From contig NZ_APML01000006.1 of assembly GCF_000359605.1 (NCBI RefSeq), positions 1 to 53,160 on the forward strand: a stretch of DNA of 53,160 nt, written 5' to 3'. Under the pieces are notes generated by a model that was given only the letters and a program-made list of their open reading frames with translations, was not told the DNA's origin and ran no database searches. This stretch comes from Gracilibacillus halophilus YIM-C55.5 (GTDB taxonomy: Bacteria > Bacillota > Bacilli > Bacillales > Amphibacillaceae). Each line of letters begins with the position of its first letter. Position 1 is the first letter of the stretch. Positions 26,011-35,743 of the stretch are shown here, piece by piece. The position numbers and the translations under genes were made by a program.

Positions 26011-26212
26011 AGTGCAAGTCACCACATATTCGTTCGATAAACTAAACAGTCCTACCAGAAACATAACCGATATTACCAAAATAACCCATATATAAACCAA
26101 AAGTAATGTTCTTAAAATAGAACAAAATCCTTCTCAAGACCTATATATTATGTTATTCTTTAAAAAGAACAATATTAGAAGTAATAAAGAACGGAAAGGA
26201 GCTGTTAACGCT

Positions 26213-26974
26213 ATGATCGATATCCATCCGTATATCCTCCCTTTACACGAAAATGGACCGAATCATATGCAAGGTGCTGTAGAGATAGCGCGAGAAGCAG
26301 AACGTGACGGTGTTCATACTATCATTGCAGCACCGAAATATCATCCTGATACATCTGAATTCCTCATCAACGATATTCATACAACGGTAGATGGATTGAA
26401 TGCTAAGCTAAAAGAAGAGAACATTGAAGTGATCATATTAGCAGCAGAGACTATTCGTCTCCATGGTGATCTTCTAGAAGAAGTCGAGCAACATCACGTA
26501 ACAGCTATTGGAAGTAGTGAGAGTTATGTGCTGATAGATGTACCGAACCATCAACTGCCGATGTATTTTAGTGAAGTGATCTATGATATGCAGTTAAAAC
26601 AGTACAAGCCTGTGTTCATTCATCCGGAAAAAAATTCACTATTTATCGAAGAACCGAACGCAATATACGATTTTGTCAAAAAAGGTGCCCTTGTCCAAAT
26701 TAGCGCTACGAGTTTATTAGGGAAAAATGGGCGAAAAATTCAAAAGTTCTCCCGTAGATTACTAGAACATCAACTCGTTCACTTTCTTGGATCTGGAGCA
26801 AAAACACCAAATGATTATGCACTTGAAAAAGCGTATCAATATATCACGAAAGAATTTGGTGCTCACCAAAGTGAACAACTGCAATTGAATGTAAAGAATA
26901 TGTTAAGAGGGGAAACGGTCATTAGTGATGAACCCGTACGATTACGTAAGAAAAAATTGTTTGGTATCATTTAA
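26213..26974 (+). CDS. CpsB-like PHP-fold protein lacking most metal ligands (pseudo-phosphatase)
   Basis: 253 residues from ATG 26213 behind GGAAAGGAG; an earlier in-frame ATG at 26150 has no ribosome binding site. It aligns end to end with the intact CpsB-type neighbour but has lost ligands. HCH has become HPY (MIDIHPYILP), the DDG motif has become ENG, the HH after IIATP has become KY, and SDAH has become SGAK. Only the first His, Glu of AAETIRLHG and His of IHPEKN remain, so tyrosine phosphatase activity is unlikely. The frame is intact and full-length, which argues for a retained role such as binding the BY-kinase or the active paralogue. It is unlike simple decay. Confidence 0.85.
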   Translation: MIDIHPYILPLHENGPNHMQGAVEIAREAERDGVHTIIAAPKYHPDTSEFLINDIHTTVDGLNAKLKEENIEVIILAAETIRLHGDLLEEVEQHHVTAIGSSESYVLIDVPNHQLPMYFSEVIYDMQLKQYKPVFIHPEKNSLFIEEPNAIYDFVKKGALVQISATSLLGKNGRKIQKFSRRLLEHQLVHFLGSGAKTPNDYALEKAYQYITKEFGAHQSEQLQLNVKNMLRGETVISDEPVRLRKKKLFGII

Positions 26975-27027
26975 CTTTATTTAACAAATAAATTATACCC
27001 CAGCCTGTTTCCTTCCTGGTAGATTCC

Positions 27028-27036
27028 TGTTATAAT
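27028..27036 (+). promoter_or_regulatory. Extended -10 promoter upstream of cpsB
   Basis: TG at 27028-27029 plus TATAAT at 27031-27036, the same TGTTATAAT layout as the promoter of the Wzz/BY-kinase operon. Confidence 0.45.
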
Positions 27037-27121
27037 TATGATAGATTTGTGACGAAAGTAATGGAATGGACAATGATAAGAACGATCATTGTTCATTCTT
27101 GAAAAAGGGGATGAATCATCT

Positions 27122-27889
27122 GTGATCGATATACATTGTCACATACTACCAGGTGTAGATGATGGCTCGAAGCATATGGAGCAAAGTGTCGAAATGGCGA
27201 AAACTGCCGTATCAGAGGGAATCCGCACGATTATTGCGACGCCTCATCATAAGAACGGCACGTATGATAATTATAAATTCGAGATCATTGAAGCCGTTCA
27301 ACAATTAAATACGCGTTTGCAAGAAGAGAATGTACCATTAACGGTTCTTCCAGGACAAGAAACGCGGATTTACGGAGAAATGATCCAAGGAATTGAAGAC
27401 AATGAATTGTTACCACTGAACGAGACCAGTGGATATTTGTTTGTAGAGCTTCCATCCAATCATGTCCCGCGTTACACGAAACAGTTAATGTACGATTTGC
27501 AAATGCAAGAGATCAAACCGATCATTGTTCATCCAGAACGAAACAAAGAAATTATTGAGAACCCAGATACATTATATGAATTAGTGAAACATGGCACCCT
27601 TACACAAGTAACCGCAGCGAGCCTTGCGGGGAAATTCGGCAAGAAAATTAAGAAATTTAGCACGCAATTAATCGATGCGAACTTAACGCATTTTATTGCA
27701 TCCGATGCGCATAATACAACTACAAGAGGATTTGTCATGCAGGAAGCATATCGTATACTGAAAGATGAATTCGATGCTTCATTAGCTTACTGGTTCATGG
27801 AAAATACACAATACTTAGTGAATGGTGACTTTGTTGTCGGTGATCAACCCGACCGCATTAAACGAAAGAAATTTATGGGAATCTTTTAG
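27122..27889 (+). CDS. CpsB/CapC-family tyrosine-protein phosphatase
   Basis: 255 residues from GTG 27122, preceded by AAAAAGGGGATG. A TTG 33 bases earlier is in frame, but the GTG gives the family's usual length and N-terminus. Metal ligands of the PHP fold are all present: IDIHCHILPGVDDGS (His5, His7, Asp13/14), IIATPHH, the Glu in PGQETRIYGE, VHPERN and SDAH. It dephosphorylates the BY-kinase. It sits right after its degenerate paralogue and before galU. Confidence 0.93.
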   Translation: MIDIHCHILPGVDDGSKHMEQSVEMAKTAVSEGIRTIIATPHHKNGTYDNYKFEIIEAVQQLNTRLQEENVPLTVLPGQETRIYGEMIQGIEDNELLPLNETSGYLFVELPSNHVPRYTKQLMYDLQMQEIKPIIVHPERNKEIIENPDTLYELVKHGTLTQVTAASLAGKFGKKIKKFSTQLIDANLTHFIASDAHNTTTRGFVMQEAYRILKDEFDASLAYWFMENTQYLVNGDFVVGDQPDRIKRKKFMGIF

Positions 27890-27918
27890 TTGAAAAGTCC
27901 TAATATTTATTATAAAAT
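27890..27918 (+). promoter_or_regulatory. Possible promoter upstream of galU
   Basis: TTGAAA (27890-27895) directly after the cpsB stop, 17-base spacer, TAAAAT (27913-27918). Confidence 0.45.
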
Positions 27919-27982
27919 GTAAAATTGTTGAATGTTTTCGTATATGAAGAATATATTTCATGATGGTGGAGGAATGAGTACG

Positions 27983-28867
27983 ATGAAAAAGGTAAGAAAA
28001 GCGATTATCCCAGCAGCTGGTTTAGGGACGAGATTTTTACCAGCAACAAAAGCAATGCCGAAAGAAATGCTTCCAATTGTAGATAAGCCAACGATTCAAT
28101 ATATCATTGAAGAAGCGATTGCGTCAGGCATTGAAGATATTATTATTGTTACAGGAAAAGGGAAACGTGCAATCGAAGACCACTTTGATAACAACTTTGA
28201 ACTAGAAGATAACTTATACCAAAAAGGGAAACTCGACTTACTAGAAAAGGCACAACAACCAGCCAAAGTCGATATTCACTATATCCGCCAAAAGAACCCG
28301 CTTGGCTTAGGACATGCGGTATGGTGTGCGCGTAAGTTTATTGGCGACGAACCATTTGCGGTATTACTCGGTGATGACATCGTTCAATCCGATGACCCGT
28401 GCTTGAAACAACTCATCGATCAGTATGAAGAAACAGGCGGATCAATTATCGGTGTGCAGCAAGTCCCTGAGGATGAAACACATCGTTATGGTATTGTCGA
28501 TCCCAAAGAACAAATCGGTCAGCGTTATTCGGTTAATAAATTCGTAGAAAAACCGGAAAAAGGAACATCACCATCTAACCTAGCCATTATGGGGCGTTAT
28601 GTACTGTCACCAAAAATCTTTAAATATTTAGACGCACACGAATTTGGCGCAGGTGGCGAAATTCAATTAACCGATGCGATTCAGAAAGTGAACGAATCCC
28701 AAAGCGTATTTGCCTATGACTTTGACGGCCGTCGCTTTGACGTTGGTGAAAAATTAGGTTTTATCAAAACAACATTAGAATTTGCACTAGAGAATGAAGA
28801 AATTGGGGAAGACGTGAAGGCGTTTATGAAAGAGCTCATGGAGAGTGAAGCGAACGTGTCAAATTAA
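27983..28867 (+). CDS. galU: UTP-glucose-1-phosphate uridylyltransferase
   Basis: 294 residues from ATG 27983, 9 bases after GGTGGAGGA; the ATG at 27974 touches that site. The nucleotidyltransferase signature is [20 protein letters not shown], followed by [32 protein letters not shown] and [10 protein letters not shown]. It makes UDP-glucose, which feeds Ugd (15916) and the sugar transferases of the locus. The next gene begins within 20 bp, so the two are co-transcribed. Confidence 0.95.
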   Translation: MKKVRKAIIPAAGLGTRFLPATKAMPKEMLPIVDKPTIQYIIEEAIASGIEDIIIVTGKGKRAIEDHFDNNFELEDNLYQKGKLDLLEKAQQPAKVDIHYIRQKNPLGLGHAVWCARKFIGDEPFAVLLGDDIVQSDDPCLKQLIDQYEETGGSIIGVQQVPEDETHRYGIVDPKEQIGQRYSVNKFVEKPEKGTSPSNLAIMGRYVLSPKIFKYLDAHEFGAGGEIQLTDAIQKVNESQSVFAYDFDGRRFDVGEKLGFIKTTLEFALENEEIGEDVKAFMKELMESEANVSN

Positions 28868-28885
28868 GATGAAGAGGTGAAGGAA

Positions 28886-29572
28886 TTGACTGTATCGACT
28901 TCTAGACAATCAACAGTCACACAACAAACAGTAGTTCAAGAACAATCCATAGTAGTAAATGATTCACCCTTTTATCTATTCATGAAACGGATGATGGATA
29001 TTTGCTTATCCATCATTGGACTTATTTTATTATCACCTATTTTTATCATTACTGCTATTTTAATTAAAATTGAAGACCCTAAAGGTCCGATACTTTTTAA
29101 CCAAAATCGCGTTGGAAAGCTAGAGAAACAATTTAAAATGTACAAATTTCGATCGATGGTTTCTAATGCGGAAGAATTAAAATTAAGATTACTAGATCAG
29201 AATGAAGCAGAAGGTCCAGTATTTAAAATCAAAGATGACCCTCGAGTAACGAAAGTCGGTCGTTTTATAAGAAAAACGAGTATTGATGAGTTACCTCAAT
29301 TAATCAATGTACTTAAAGGGCAAATGAGTTTAGTCGGTCCACGCCCACCATTACCCGATGAAGTAGCACAGTATAATACATATGAAAAACAACGGTTATT
29401 AGTGAAACCTGGACTTACGTGTTATTGGCAAGTAAGTGGTAGAAGTAATTTAGGGTTTGAAGAGTGGGTGGAGTTGGATGTTAAATATATTGAAGAGCGA
29501 AATCTTTTGCTTGATATCAAATTAATATTTAAGACATTTATCGTCTTATTCGGATCCAAAGATGCATATTGA
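28886..29572 (+). CDS. Undecaprenyl-phosphate sugar phosphotransferase (priming transferase)
   Basis: About 228 residues. TTG 28886 is preferred (GAGGTGA five bases upstream); GTG 28877 is an alternative. One membrane segment (DICLSIIGLILLSPIFII), then the bacterial sugar transferase domain: GPILFNQNRVGKLEKQFKMY, FRSMVSNAEELK, KTSIDELPQLINVLKGQMSL, VGPRPPLPDEV. It lacks the long N-terminal membrane region of WbaP, so it is the short form. It starts repeat-unit assembly on undecaprenyl phosphate. Last gene before base composition becomes clearly AT-richer. Confidence 0.92.
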   Translation: MTVSTSRQSTVTQQTVVQEQSIVVNDSPFYLFMKRMMDICLSIIGLILLSPIFIITAILIKIEDPKGPILFNQNRVGKLEKQFKMYKFRSMVSNAEELKLRLLDQNEAEGPVFKIKDDPRVTKVGRFIRKTSIDELPQLINVLKGQMSLVGPRPPLPDEVAQYNTYEKQRLLVKPGLTCYWQVSGRSNLGFEEWVELDVKYIEERNLLLDIKLIFKTFIVLFGSKDAY

Positions 29573-29759
29573 GGAATGATATAAGAATTTAAAAAATATT
29601 CATGAAGAGTAACAATAAAATATAAAAGCTTCAATACAACCATTTTGTAATAGAAATTGAAAACTAAGAGATTTTATCTAAATTTGTATTTTATTATAGT
29701 AAACTAATTTAAATAATTTATAGTATAAAATAGAACATCATTAAACTAAGGAGTTCTAA

Positions 29760-30923
29760 ATGAGAATAGTTTTTTTAAGTCATACACATAGAAATTCATT
29801 ATTTAAAGTTGGGAGTTTTCATTTAGCAAAAAAATATGCTGAAATGGGACATGAAGTGTTATTTGTATCAATACCAATATCAATAATAACTATTTTAAAG
29901 AATATATTTAACAAAAAGACTTCGAAGCAAAATGATCTTCATAGTAAAATTTCATTAATATTTGGTAGAAAGGATGATGTATATAAAAATATAATTGACT
30001 TCATCCCCTTTTCTTTTATCCCATATAGCCGATTACCAATTCTTGATAGTAAATTTGTTGCTCTATTTTGTAGCTCAATCACATTTCCTAGAATAAAGTC
30101 AATTTTAAAAAAGTATAACTTTGATTATGCTGATCTGGTTTTTATGGATGAGCCGTCATTCTTATACATGAGAAAGTATATAAAATCTAAAAGATGGGTT
30201 TATCGAATTACTGATATTTATAGTCAAATGCCTACAGCTAAAAAAAGCACTTCTAAAATAGAAAAAAATATATCTGAATTTGCTAATACATTCGTAGCTA
30301 CTTCTAAGCCAGTAGCTGAGTATTTTGAAAATAAATATAATAAAAAGACTAAAGTATTAGAAAATGGTGTGGACTTTGAACATTTTCAAAGTGTTCAAAA
30401 AAAACCACAGGAATATAATGAAATGAACAATCCGGTTGCAGTGTATGTCGGAAATGTTGATTCAAGATTTGATTGGGAGTTAATAATTAATTTAGCAGAC
30501 GGGAATTCACATGTGAATTTTGTGGTTATAGGTCCGGTTTCAATATATATACCAAATACTGACAACCGTAAAAATGTATGGATGTTAGGGCCGAAGACAT
30601 ATGATTTAATCCCTGCATATTTAAAATACGCTGATGTGGGTTTATTGCCTTTGGTACAGGGAAATAGTAACTCTGGTAGAAGTCCAATGAAATTATATGA
30701 GTATGGCGCCGCTGGATTGCCAGTAATAGCGACAAGAACCCCAGAACTAACCAGAAGAAATTTGCCTTTTGTATATTTAGCAGATAATTATAAAGAATTT
30801 AATCAAAAGCTAAAAAAAGGAATACAAAATAAACAACGTCTTGTTGACATTGCGAAGATAACTTCAAAGGAAAAATCATGGGATAATATAGCAATTGAAT
30901 TACTCGAAGAATGTACTAAATAA
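29760..30923 (+). CDS. Glycosyltransferase, GT-B fold (GT1/GT4-like)
   Basis: 387 residues; ATG behind AAGGAG. N-terminal Rossmann opening MRIVFLSHTHRNSLFKVGSF, then a C-terminal domain with AVYVGNVDSRFDWELI, GPKTYDLIPAYLKYADVGLL and the donor-site pattern SPMKLYEYGAAGLPVIATR. Cytoplasmic or membrane-peripheral; donor and linkage unknown. First gene of the variable island, after a 187-base AT-rich gap with no gene. Confidence 0.8.
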   Translation: MRIVFLSHTHRNSLFKVGSFHLAKKYAEMGHEVLFVSIPISIITILKNIFNKKTSKQNDLHSKISLIFGRKDDVYKNIIDFIPFSFIPYSRLPILDSKFVALFCSSITFPRIKSILKKYNFDYADLVFMDEPSFLYMRKYIKSKRWVYRITDIYSQMPTAKKSTSKIEKNISEFANTFVATSKPVAEYFENKYNKKTKVLENGVDFEHFQSVQKKPQEYNEMNNPVAVYVGNVDSRFDWELIINLADGNSHVNFVVIGPVSIYIPNTDNRKNVWMLGPKTYDLIPAYLKYADVGLLPLVQGNSNSGRSPMKLYEYGAAGLPVIATRTPELTRRNLPFVYLADNYKEFNQKLKKGIQNKQRLVDIAKITSKEKSWDNIAIELLEECTK

Positions 30924-31028
30924 CCTATTGAGTAGAGTGTAAAGATTTTCATGAAAGTTTTTGCTCCTCAGAACTTTTTATTTAAATACATAATCGAAAA
31001 ATCATTGGATAAGAGGGGGAAGCGAAAA

Positions 31029-32438
31029 TTGCAAATTAAAGATACAAAAAAAATATGTGAAGAAATTTGGCATTTAGAAGATAAATATAAACTATTTGAT
31101 ATTCAAATTAATGGAGTTAAATTGTGGGAATTAATTAGACTCCCAGTTTTAAATGAAATAACACGTCAAAGAGAAATATTTGGACAAGCACATACTACCA
31201 AAAACTCTCTTTCGTCTAAATTTAAAGCATTACCAACATTTATCTATAATTCGTTAACTAAGAATCCTTTTTTTAGTAACAGGGAAGTTGATGTAATAAT
31301 TTTTGATCATGAAAGAAAGGTGAGAGTAGATAATAAATATATAGACATTTATACAGATCCTATAATAAAAAAACTTTCAAGTGATAAATACGAAGTTATT
31401 GAAGAAGATTATTTAAAGAAACACTGGACTAGCAGAAAGGATAGTTTTAGAAATTATAATGATTTTTATTTTTTTTATACCTTTAAGGATAGAATGCTCC
31501 TGAGAGTGAAATTTACAGAGGAAGAAATATTTAAAATCACAAAATTGCAAAAAATTATTAATAACCATTTTAGTGTAAATTTAGACTTATTTAACCAATC
31601 CAAAAAAGCTATTAAGGAATTTAAACTAAAATATCGTTATCACTATAATTTATTAAAGATAAGAAAACCAAAAGAAATCTTTCTTGTTGTTTCTTATACC
31701 AGACAAGGGTTAGTTAAAGCAGCAAAGGATTTAGGAATATTAGTAAATGAAATACAGCACGGAATAATTTCTCCGTACCATCTAGGTTATAATTATCCAG
31801 GGAGTAAAAATCAAGAATATTTCCCAGATGTTCTTTACTTGTTTGGTGAGTATTGGAAAGAAGCATCAAACTTTCCTATAAAAAAAGATAGATTAAAAGT
31901 ATTAGGTTTTCCTTTTCTATATAATAACATTATAAAGAAAAAAAAATTAATGGAGCATAAAAAACAACAAATTCTCTTTATTTCCCAAGGAACTATAGGT
32001 AACAAACTTTCCACTATTGCTTTAGAAACGGCAATAGCTATGAGTGATTACAAAATTGTATATAAATTGCATCCTGGAGAATTTGAGCGTTGGAAAACTA
32101 CATATCCTGACCTTGTGAGAGCAAACAAACTGGAGAATTTTCAAGTTGTAGATAGTAATGAACGAGACTTACATACTTATTTGGCTGAATCTAAATTTCA
32201 AGTAGGAGTATATTCAACTGCAATATATGAGGGATTAGCTTTAAAATGTAATACAATTATTTTGAAAATTCCTGGATATTACTATATGGAGGAATTAATT
32301 AAACAAGGCTTTGTTTATTTAGTGGAAGATTCAGACGGACTTATGAACGTAATTAATAATAGCGGTTTTTCAGATATAGATTTGTTTAATTTTTTCGGTT
32401 CACCTAACCTTGAATTATATGAGGGGCTAGTAGAATAA
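31029..32438 (+). CDS. Putative glycan transferase with GT-B-like C-terminus
   Basis: About 469 residues from TTG 31029, chosen because GAGGGGGA lies 8 bases upstream; an in-frame ATG at 30951 has only a weak site. No membrane span. The C-terminal half has features of the GT-B enzymes that include polysialyl, Kdo and CDP-glycerol transferases: VNEIQHGIISPYHLGYNYPG, DRLKVLGFPF, QILFISQGTIG, YKLHPGEF and GVYSTAIYEGLAL. No close family can be named. Because the island encodes CMP-nonulosonate synthesis and no other obvious transferase of that kind, this is the best candidate for the nonulosonic acid transferase (inference). Confidence 0.6.
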   Translation: MQIKDTKKICEEIWHLEDKYKLFDIQINGVKLWELIRLPVLNEITRQREIFGQAHTTKNSLSSKFKALPTFIYNSLTKNPFFSNREVDVIIFDHERKVRVDNKYIDIYTDPIIKKLSSDKYEVIEEDYLKKHWTSRKDSFRNYNDFYFFYTFKDRMLLRVKFTEEEIFKITKLQKIINNHFSVNLDLFNQSKKAIKEFKLKYRYHYNLLKIRKPKEIFLVVSYTRQGLVKAAKDLGILVNEIQHGIISPYHLGYNYPGSKNQEYFPDVLYLFGEYWKEASNFPIKKDRLKVLGFPFLYNNIIKKKKLMEHKKQQILFISQGTIGNKLSTIALETAIAMSDYKIVYKLHPGEFERWKTTYPDLVRANKLENFQVVDSNERDLHTYLAESKFQVGVYSTAIYEGLALKCNTIILKIPGYYYMEELIKQGFVYLVEDSDGLMNVINNSGFSDIDLFNFFGSPNLELYEGLVE

Positions 32439-32511
32439 AATCATTTTGCTACTGTATTAGATGCTTTAGTGTCACAACCTATATCGAAAGTAAACGTGAG
32501 AGGAAATGTAT

Positions 32512-33711
32512 ATGTATAATAAGTTGTTATATAATGAAAGAGAATTTAGTTTAGTATTAGTCTTAGTGAACTTAATACCAATAATTTCTTTATCTTTTCC
32601 ACTAAACGGTTTTCAGTATGGTAATACATTATACCAAATGGGTATTCTATTATTGATAACTATACTATATATAGTTGTATTTTTCCATATATTAAGGCAG
32701 TTACTTATACATAGGTTAGTATTAATAATGGCTGCTTTGTTAATATCAGTTATAGGATTAGGAATCTTAAGGGATTTTAATTTTAACTATATTTATTTAG
32801 TTTATTTTATTGGAATGATATACCTGCTAAGTTTTCAAGTAGTTAAACTTGAAGTATTATTAAAAATAACTAATAGAATTTATAGTTTATATGTGCTACT
32901 TTCCTTTTTGTTGTACTTAGATATCATTAATTTAAACGGAAGGGAACTAAACAATTTTCACTATAATATATTTGGATATAACTTCGAAACATTCATTGGG
33001 TATTATGGTTCTACAGCCTCAATTGATTCAATAAGTCTGTTTGTTGCTTTGTTAAACTTATTATTTAATAAAGGCAAATCTAGATGGTTAATAGTTGTAA
33101 TTACAGTTATTATAAGTATTGGTACTTTACGAGAAACACCATTTGTTGCATTAATCCTGTCCTTATTCTTTATACAATGTATAAAGTATATAGGTAAGTT
33201 TATTAAATACTTTATCCCTATGTTTATTTTTATTGCATTTTTTATTCCATATAGTATTATCCAGATTAGTAATAGCGCTTCTATAATCAAAGAGTTTTTT
33301 GTAACAATCACTAGTGCAAGAACCCCTATATGGAATCAAATGTTAGACATTTATATTAATTCAAATGTTTATGGGAAATTATTTGGTTTTGGAAATACTG
33401 AGTTGTTTAAAATAACACCTTTTGGCAAATACGATATAATTAGTGGATATCAAATGATTGAGGTGATTAATCCACATAATAACTATTTTACTATACTTAT
33501 ACAATATGGCTTATTTGTGTTTTTTGGCTTCTTAATTTTTATAATATATAAATTAAGGAAAATTGATGATTTCAAGTTTCTATTAATTATCTTTTATATA
33601 TTAATAATTGCAATCACAAACAATCAGATATTTACTTTTCATTTTCCTATATATTTAATTTGGTTAATATTATTATTGAATAATAATATTATTATTAAGA
33701 ACAAGGGATAG
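32512..33711 (+). CDS. Wzy-like polysaccharide polymerase
   Basis: About 399 residues, from the ATG at 32512 (GAGAGGAA is 8 bases upstream, while the ATG at 32506 touches it). Hydrophobic throughout with roughly ten or more membrane segments and a longer extracellular loop around residues 265-325 (ARTPIWNQMLDIY, NPHNNYFTILIQYG). The HN in NPHNNY is the usual Wzy/O-antigen ligase signature. Sequence diverges fast in this family, so the call rests on topology, this motif and the Wzx in the same island. Confidence 0.8.
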   Translation: MYNKLLYNEREFSLVLVLVNLIPIISLSFPLNGFQYGNTLYQMGILLLITILYIVVFFHILRQLLIHRLVLIMAALLISVIGLGILRDFNFNYIYLVYFIGMIYLLSFQVVKLEVLLKITNRIYSLYVLLSFLLYLDIINLNGRELNNFHYNIFGYNFETFIGYYGSTASIDSISLFVALLNLLFNKGKSRWLIVVITVIISIGTLRETPFVALILSLFFIQCIKYIGKFIKYFIPMFIFIAFFIPYSIIQISNSASIIKEFFVTITSARTPIWNQMLDIYINSNVYGKLFGFGNTELFKITPFGKYDIISGYQMIEVINPHNNYFTILIQYGLFVFFGFLIFIIYKLRKIDDFKFLLIIFYILIIAITNNQIFTFHFPIYLIWLILLLNNNIIIKNKG

Positions 33712-33720
33712 GTGATTTAT

Positions 33721-34848
33721 TTGAAGATTATGATAGATGCCACTAGTTTAGCTCGTACAAAAACTGGAATTGAAGTTTATACAGAAAATTTAGTAAGTGC
33801 TTTAATCGATAAGTTAAAAAATCAGGATACTTTATATATTTTATTAAGAAAAGAGGTGCCTGAATGGATAACTGAGATAACGAAAGATAACATTTTTCCT
33901 GTTTTAAGTCCAGTAAATTCTCAGATATTATGTGAACAACTATGGATACCTTTAATCAAATTAAAGTATAAACCAGATATAATCCATTTTCCTGCTTTTC
34001 CACCTTCAATATTTATAAAACATGATATCTTCTTTACTATGCATGACGCAACGATGTGGAAATTTCCAGAAACACTTTCATATAAAAATAAACTTTATAT
34101 GAAACCATTGTCGAAGATAGCCCTTAACCGTGCAAAAAAAGTATTAACAGTCTCTCAAACTTCACTTGACGAAATCTCTAAAGCATTTCCTCAAGTTAGC
34201 CATAAAATCATAAATACTGGAATATCCATTAAAAACGACTTTCATAAAGTGACTGATAGAGAAAGATTAAATGAAGTGAAAGCAACTTATCATTTGCCAG
34301 ATAGATTTTTATTAACTGTGGGCAGTATAGAGCCGAGAAAAAATTTACCTTTTTTAATAGAAACATATAATCAATTCCTTAATGATAAAGAAGAAAATAA
34401 AAAGATAAAGTTAGTTATTACAGGTAGGAGTGCTTGGGGAAGCAAAGAAATAAAAAATATTATAAAGCAATATAGTCTTGAAAATCAAGTGATCTTTACT
34501 GGATATGTGCCCGAAAAAGAGTTAAAGTCTCTTTATAGTTTAACTGAATATTTTGTATTCCCATCAATTTATGAGGGATTTGGTTTGCCGTTATTAGAAG
34601 CAATGGCATGCGAGACACCAGTAATAACATCTAATGTCTCTTCATTACCAGAAGTTGCTGGTAATGCCGCTAAATACTTTAATCCGTACGACAAGCAGAG
34701 TCTTTTAGAAGTATTATATGAATGTATAGATAATCAGAATTTATCTAAGGACTTATCAAAAAAGGCGCTTCTCAGAAGGGGAGAATTCTCATGGGATTTA
34801 GTTGCTGATAAAATATATAAAAATTATCAGAATTCTAGTTCTAAATAA
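33721..34848 (+). CDS. GT4 family glycosyltransferase
   Basis: About 375 residues from TTG 33721 (GGATAGGTG upstream); a GTG at 33712 directly after the Wzy stop is in frame. GT4 landmarks: IMIDATSLARTKTGIEVYTE near the start, FLLTVGSIEPRKN, VIFTGYVPEKELKSLY and the E-x7-E motif in PSIYEGFGLPLLEAMACETP. Resembles mannosyl- and related transferases that add one sugar to the lipid-linked repeat. The manC gene downstream would supply GDP-mannose if it were intact. Confidence 0.9.
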   Translation: MKIMIDATSLARTKTGIEVYTENLVSALIDKLKNQDTLYILLRKEVPEWITEITKDNIFPVLSPVNSQILCEQLWIPLIKLKYKPDIIHFPAFPPSIFIKHDIFFTMHDATMWKFPETLSYKNKLYMKPLSKIALNRAKKVLTVSQTSLDEISKAFPQVSHKIINTGISIKNDFHKVTDRERLNEVKATYHLPDRFLLTVGSIEPRKNLPFLIETYNQFLNDKEENKKIKLVITGRSAWGSKEIKNIIKQYSLENQVIFTGYVPEKELKSLYSLTEYFVFPSIYEGFGLPLLEAMACETPVITSNVSSLPEVAGNAAKYFNPYDKQSLLEVLYECIDNQNLSKDLSKKALLRRGEFSWDLVADKIYKNYQNSSSK

Positions 34849-34865
34849 AATATCAGGGTGATGTC

Positions 34866-35615
34866 ATGAAAAAAGTCAGTCTCTTTAATATAAATTTTGA
34901 TAATTATGATTTTAATGACCTGTCCAAATTTATCGATAACTCTATAAGTAGAGGAGATAATAGATTTATTGTAACCTGTAATGTTGATCACATTATAAAA
35001 TTAAGAAAAAGTAAAAGTTTTTCAGAAGTATATAGAGCAGCTGATGTAGTAGTTGCTGACGGTGCTCCAATTGTATGGTCATCTAAAATATTAGGTAAAC
35101 CACTTAAAAGTAAATTATCTGGTTCTGATATTCTACCCATACTAGGTAGTTCTTTTGAAAACAAAAAATACAAAATATTCTTATTAGGTGCTAAAGAAGG
35201 AGTTGCCAAAAAGGCATCTGAGAACTTAAAAAAAACCTTTCCTAATATAAATATAGTCGGTTATTACTCTCCGCCAATAGGTTTTGAAGAAAGCTCATAT
35301 GAAAACGAAAAAATAAAAAAAATGTTAAAAAGAGCTAAACCTGATATATTATTTGTAGCTTTGGGTGCACCAAAGCAAGAATTGTGGATTTATAATAATT
35401 ATCAAGATTACAATATCCCTATATCTATTGGAGTTGGAGCTACGCTAGATTTTATCGCCGGGAATATAAAACGAGCTCCAGTTTTTATGCAAAAAATAGG
35501 TCTTGAATGGTTTTGGCGACTATTGAAAGAACCAAAACGAATGTGGAAACGGTACTTAGTTGAAGACAGTAAATTTATTTACATTTTTATCAAGGAATTA
35601 CTAAAGAAAAAATAA
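34866..35615 (+). CDS. WecG/TagA/CpsF family glycosyltransferase (GT26)
   Basis: 249 residues. Family motifs: FIVTCNVDHIIKLRKS, AADVVVADGAPIVWSSKIL, KIFLLGAKEGVAKKASENL, ILFVALGAPKQELWI and a C-terminal GLEWFWRLLKEPKRMWKRYL that attaches to the membrane. Enzymes of this family transfer ManNAc, ManNAcA or similar residues to lipid-linked GlcNAc. It lies 17 bp after the GT4 gene in the same operon. Confidence 0.92.
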   Translation: MKKVSLFNINFDNYDFNDLSKFIDNSISRGDNRFIVTCNVDHIIKLRKSKSFSEVYRAADVVVADGAPIVWSSKILGKPLKSKLSGSDILPILGSSFENKKYKIFLLGAKEGVAKKASENLKKTFPNINIVGYYSPPIGFEESSYENEKIKKMLKRAKPDILFVALGAPKQELWIYNNYQDYNIPISIGVGATLDFIAGNIKRAPVFMQKIGLEWFWRLLKEPKRMWKRYLVEDSKFIYIFIKELLKKK

Positions 35616-35743
35616 AAATTAAATATTATAAAAGGGTTTATGCAATGTTTTTTTCGTCAGGACAAACGATTTCTAAAATACTAGATAGTTCAGGTCGCAA
35701 CTACATTGTCTAAGTGAATAGGATTTAGAAGGAGGATTTACTA

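Noticed and set aside
35645-35713. 22-codon frame with an AAAGGG site upstream of manC
   Set aside because: Too short and unrecognised; could be a remnant N-terminus, but no support beyond the start codon and a weak site.
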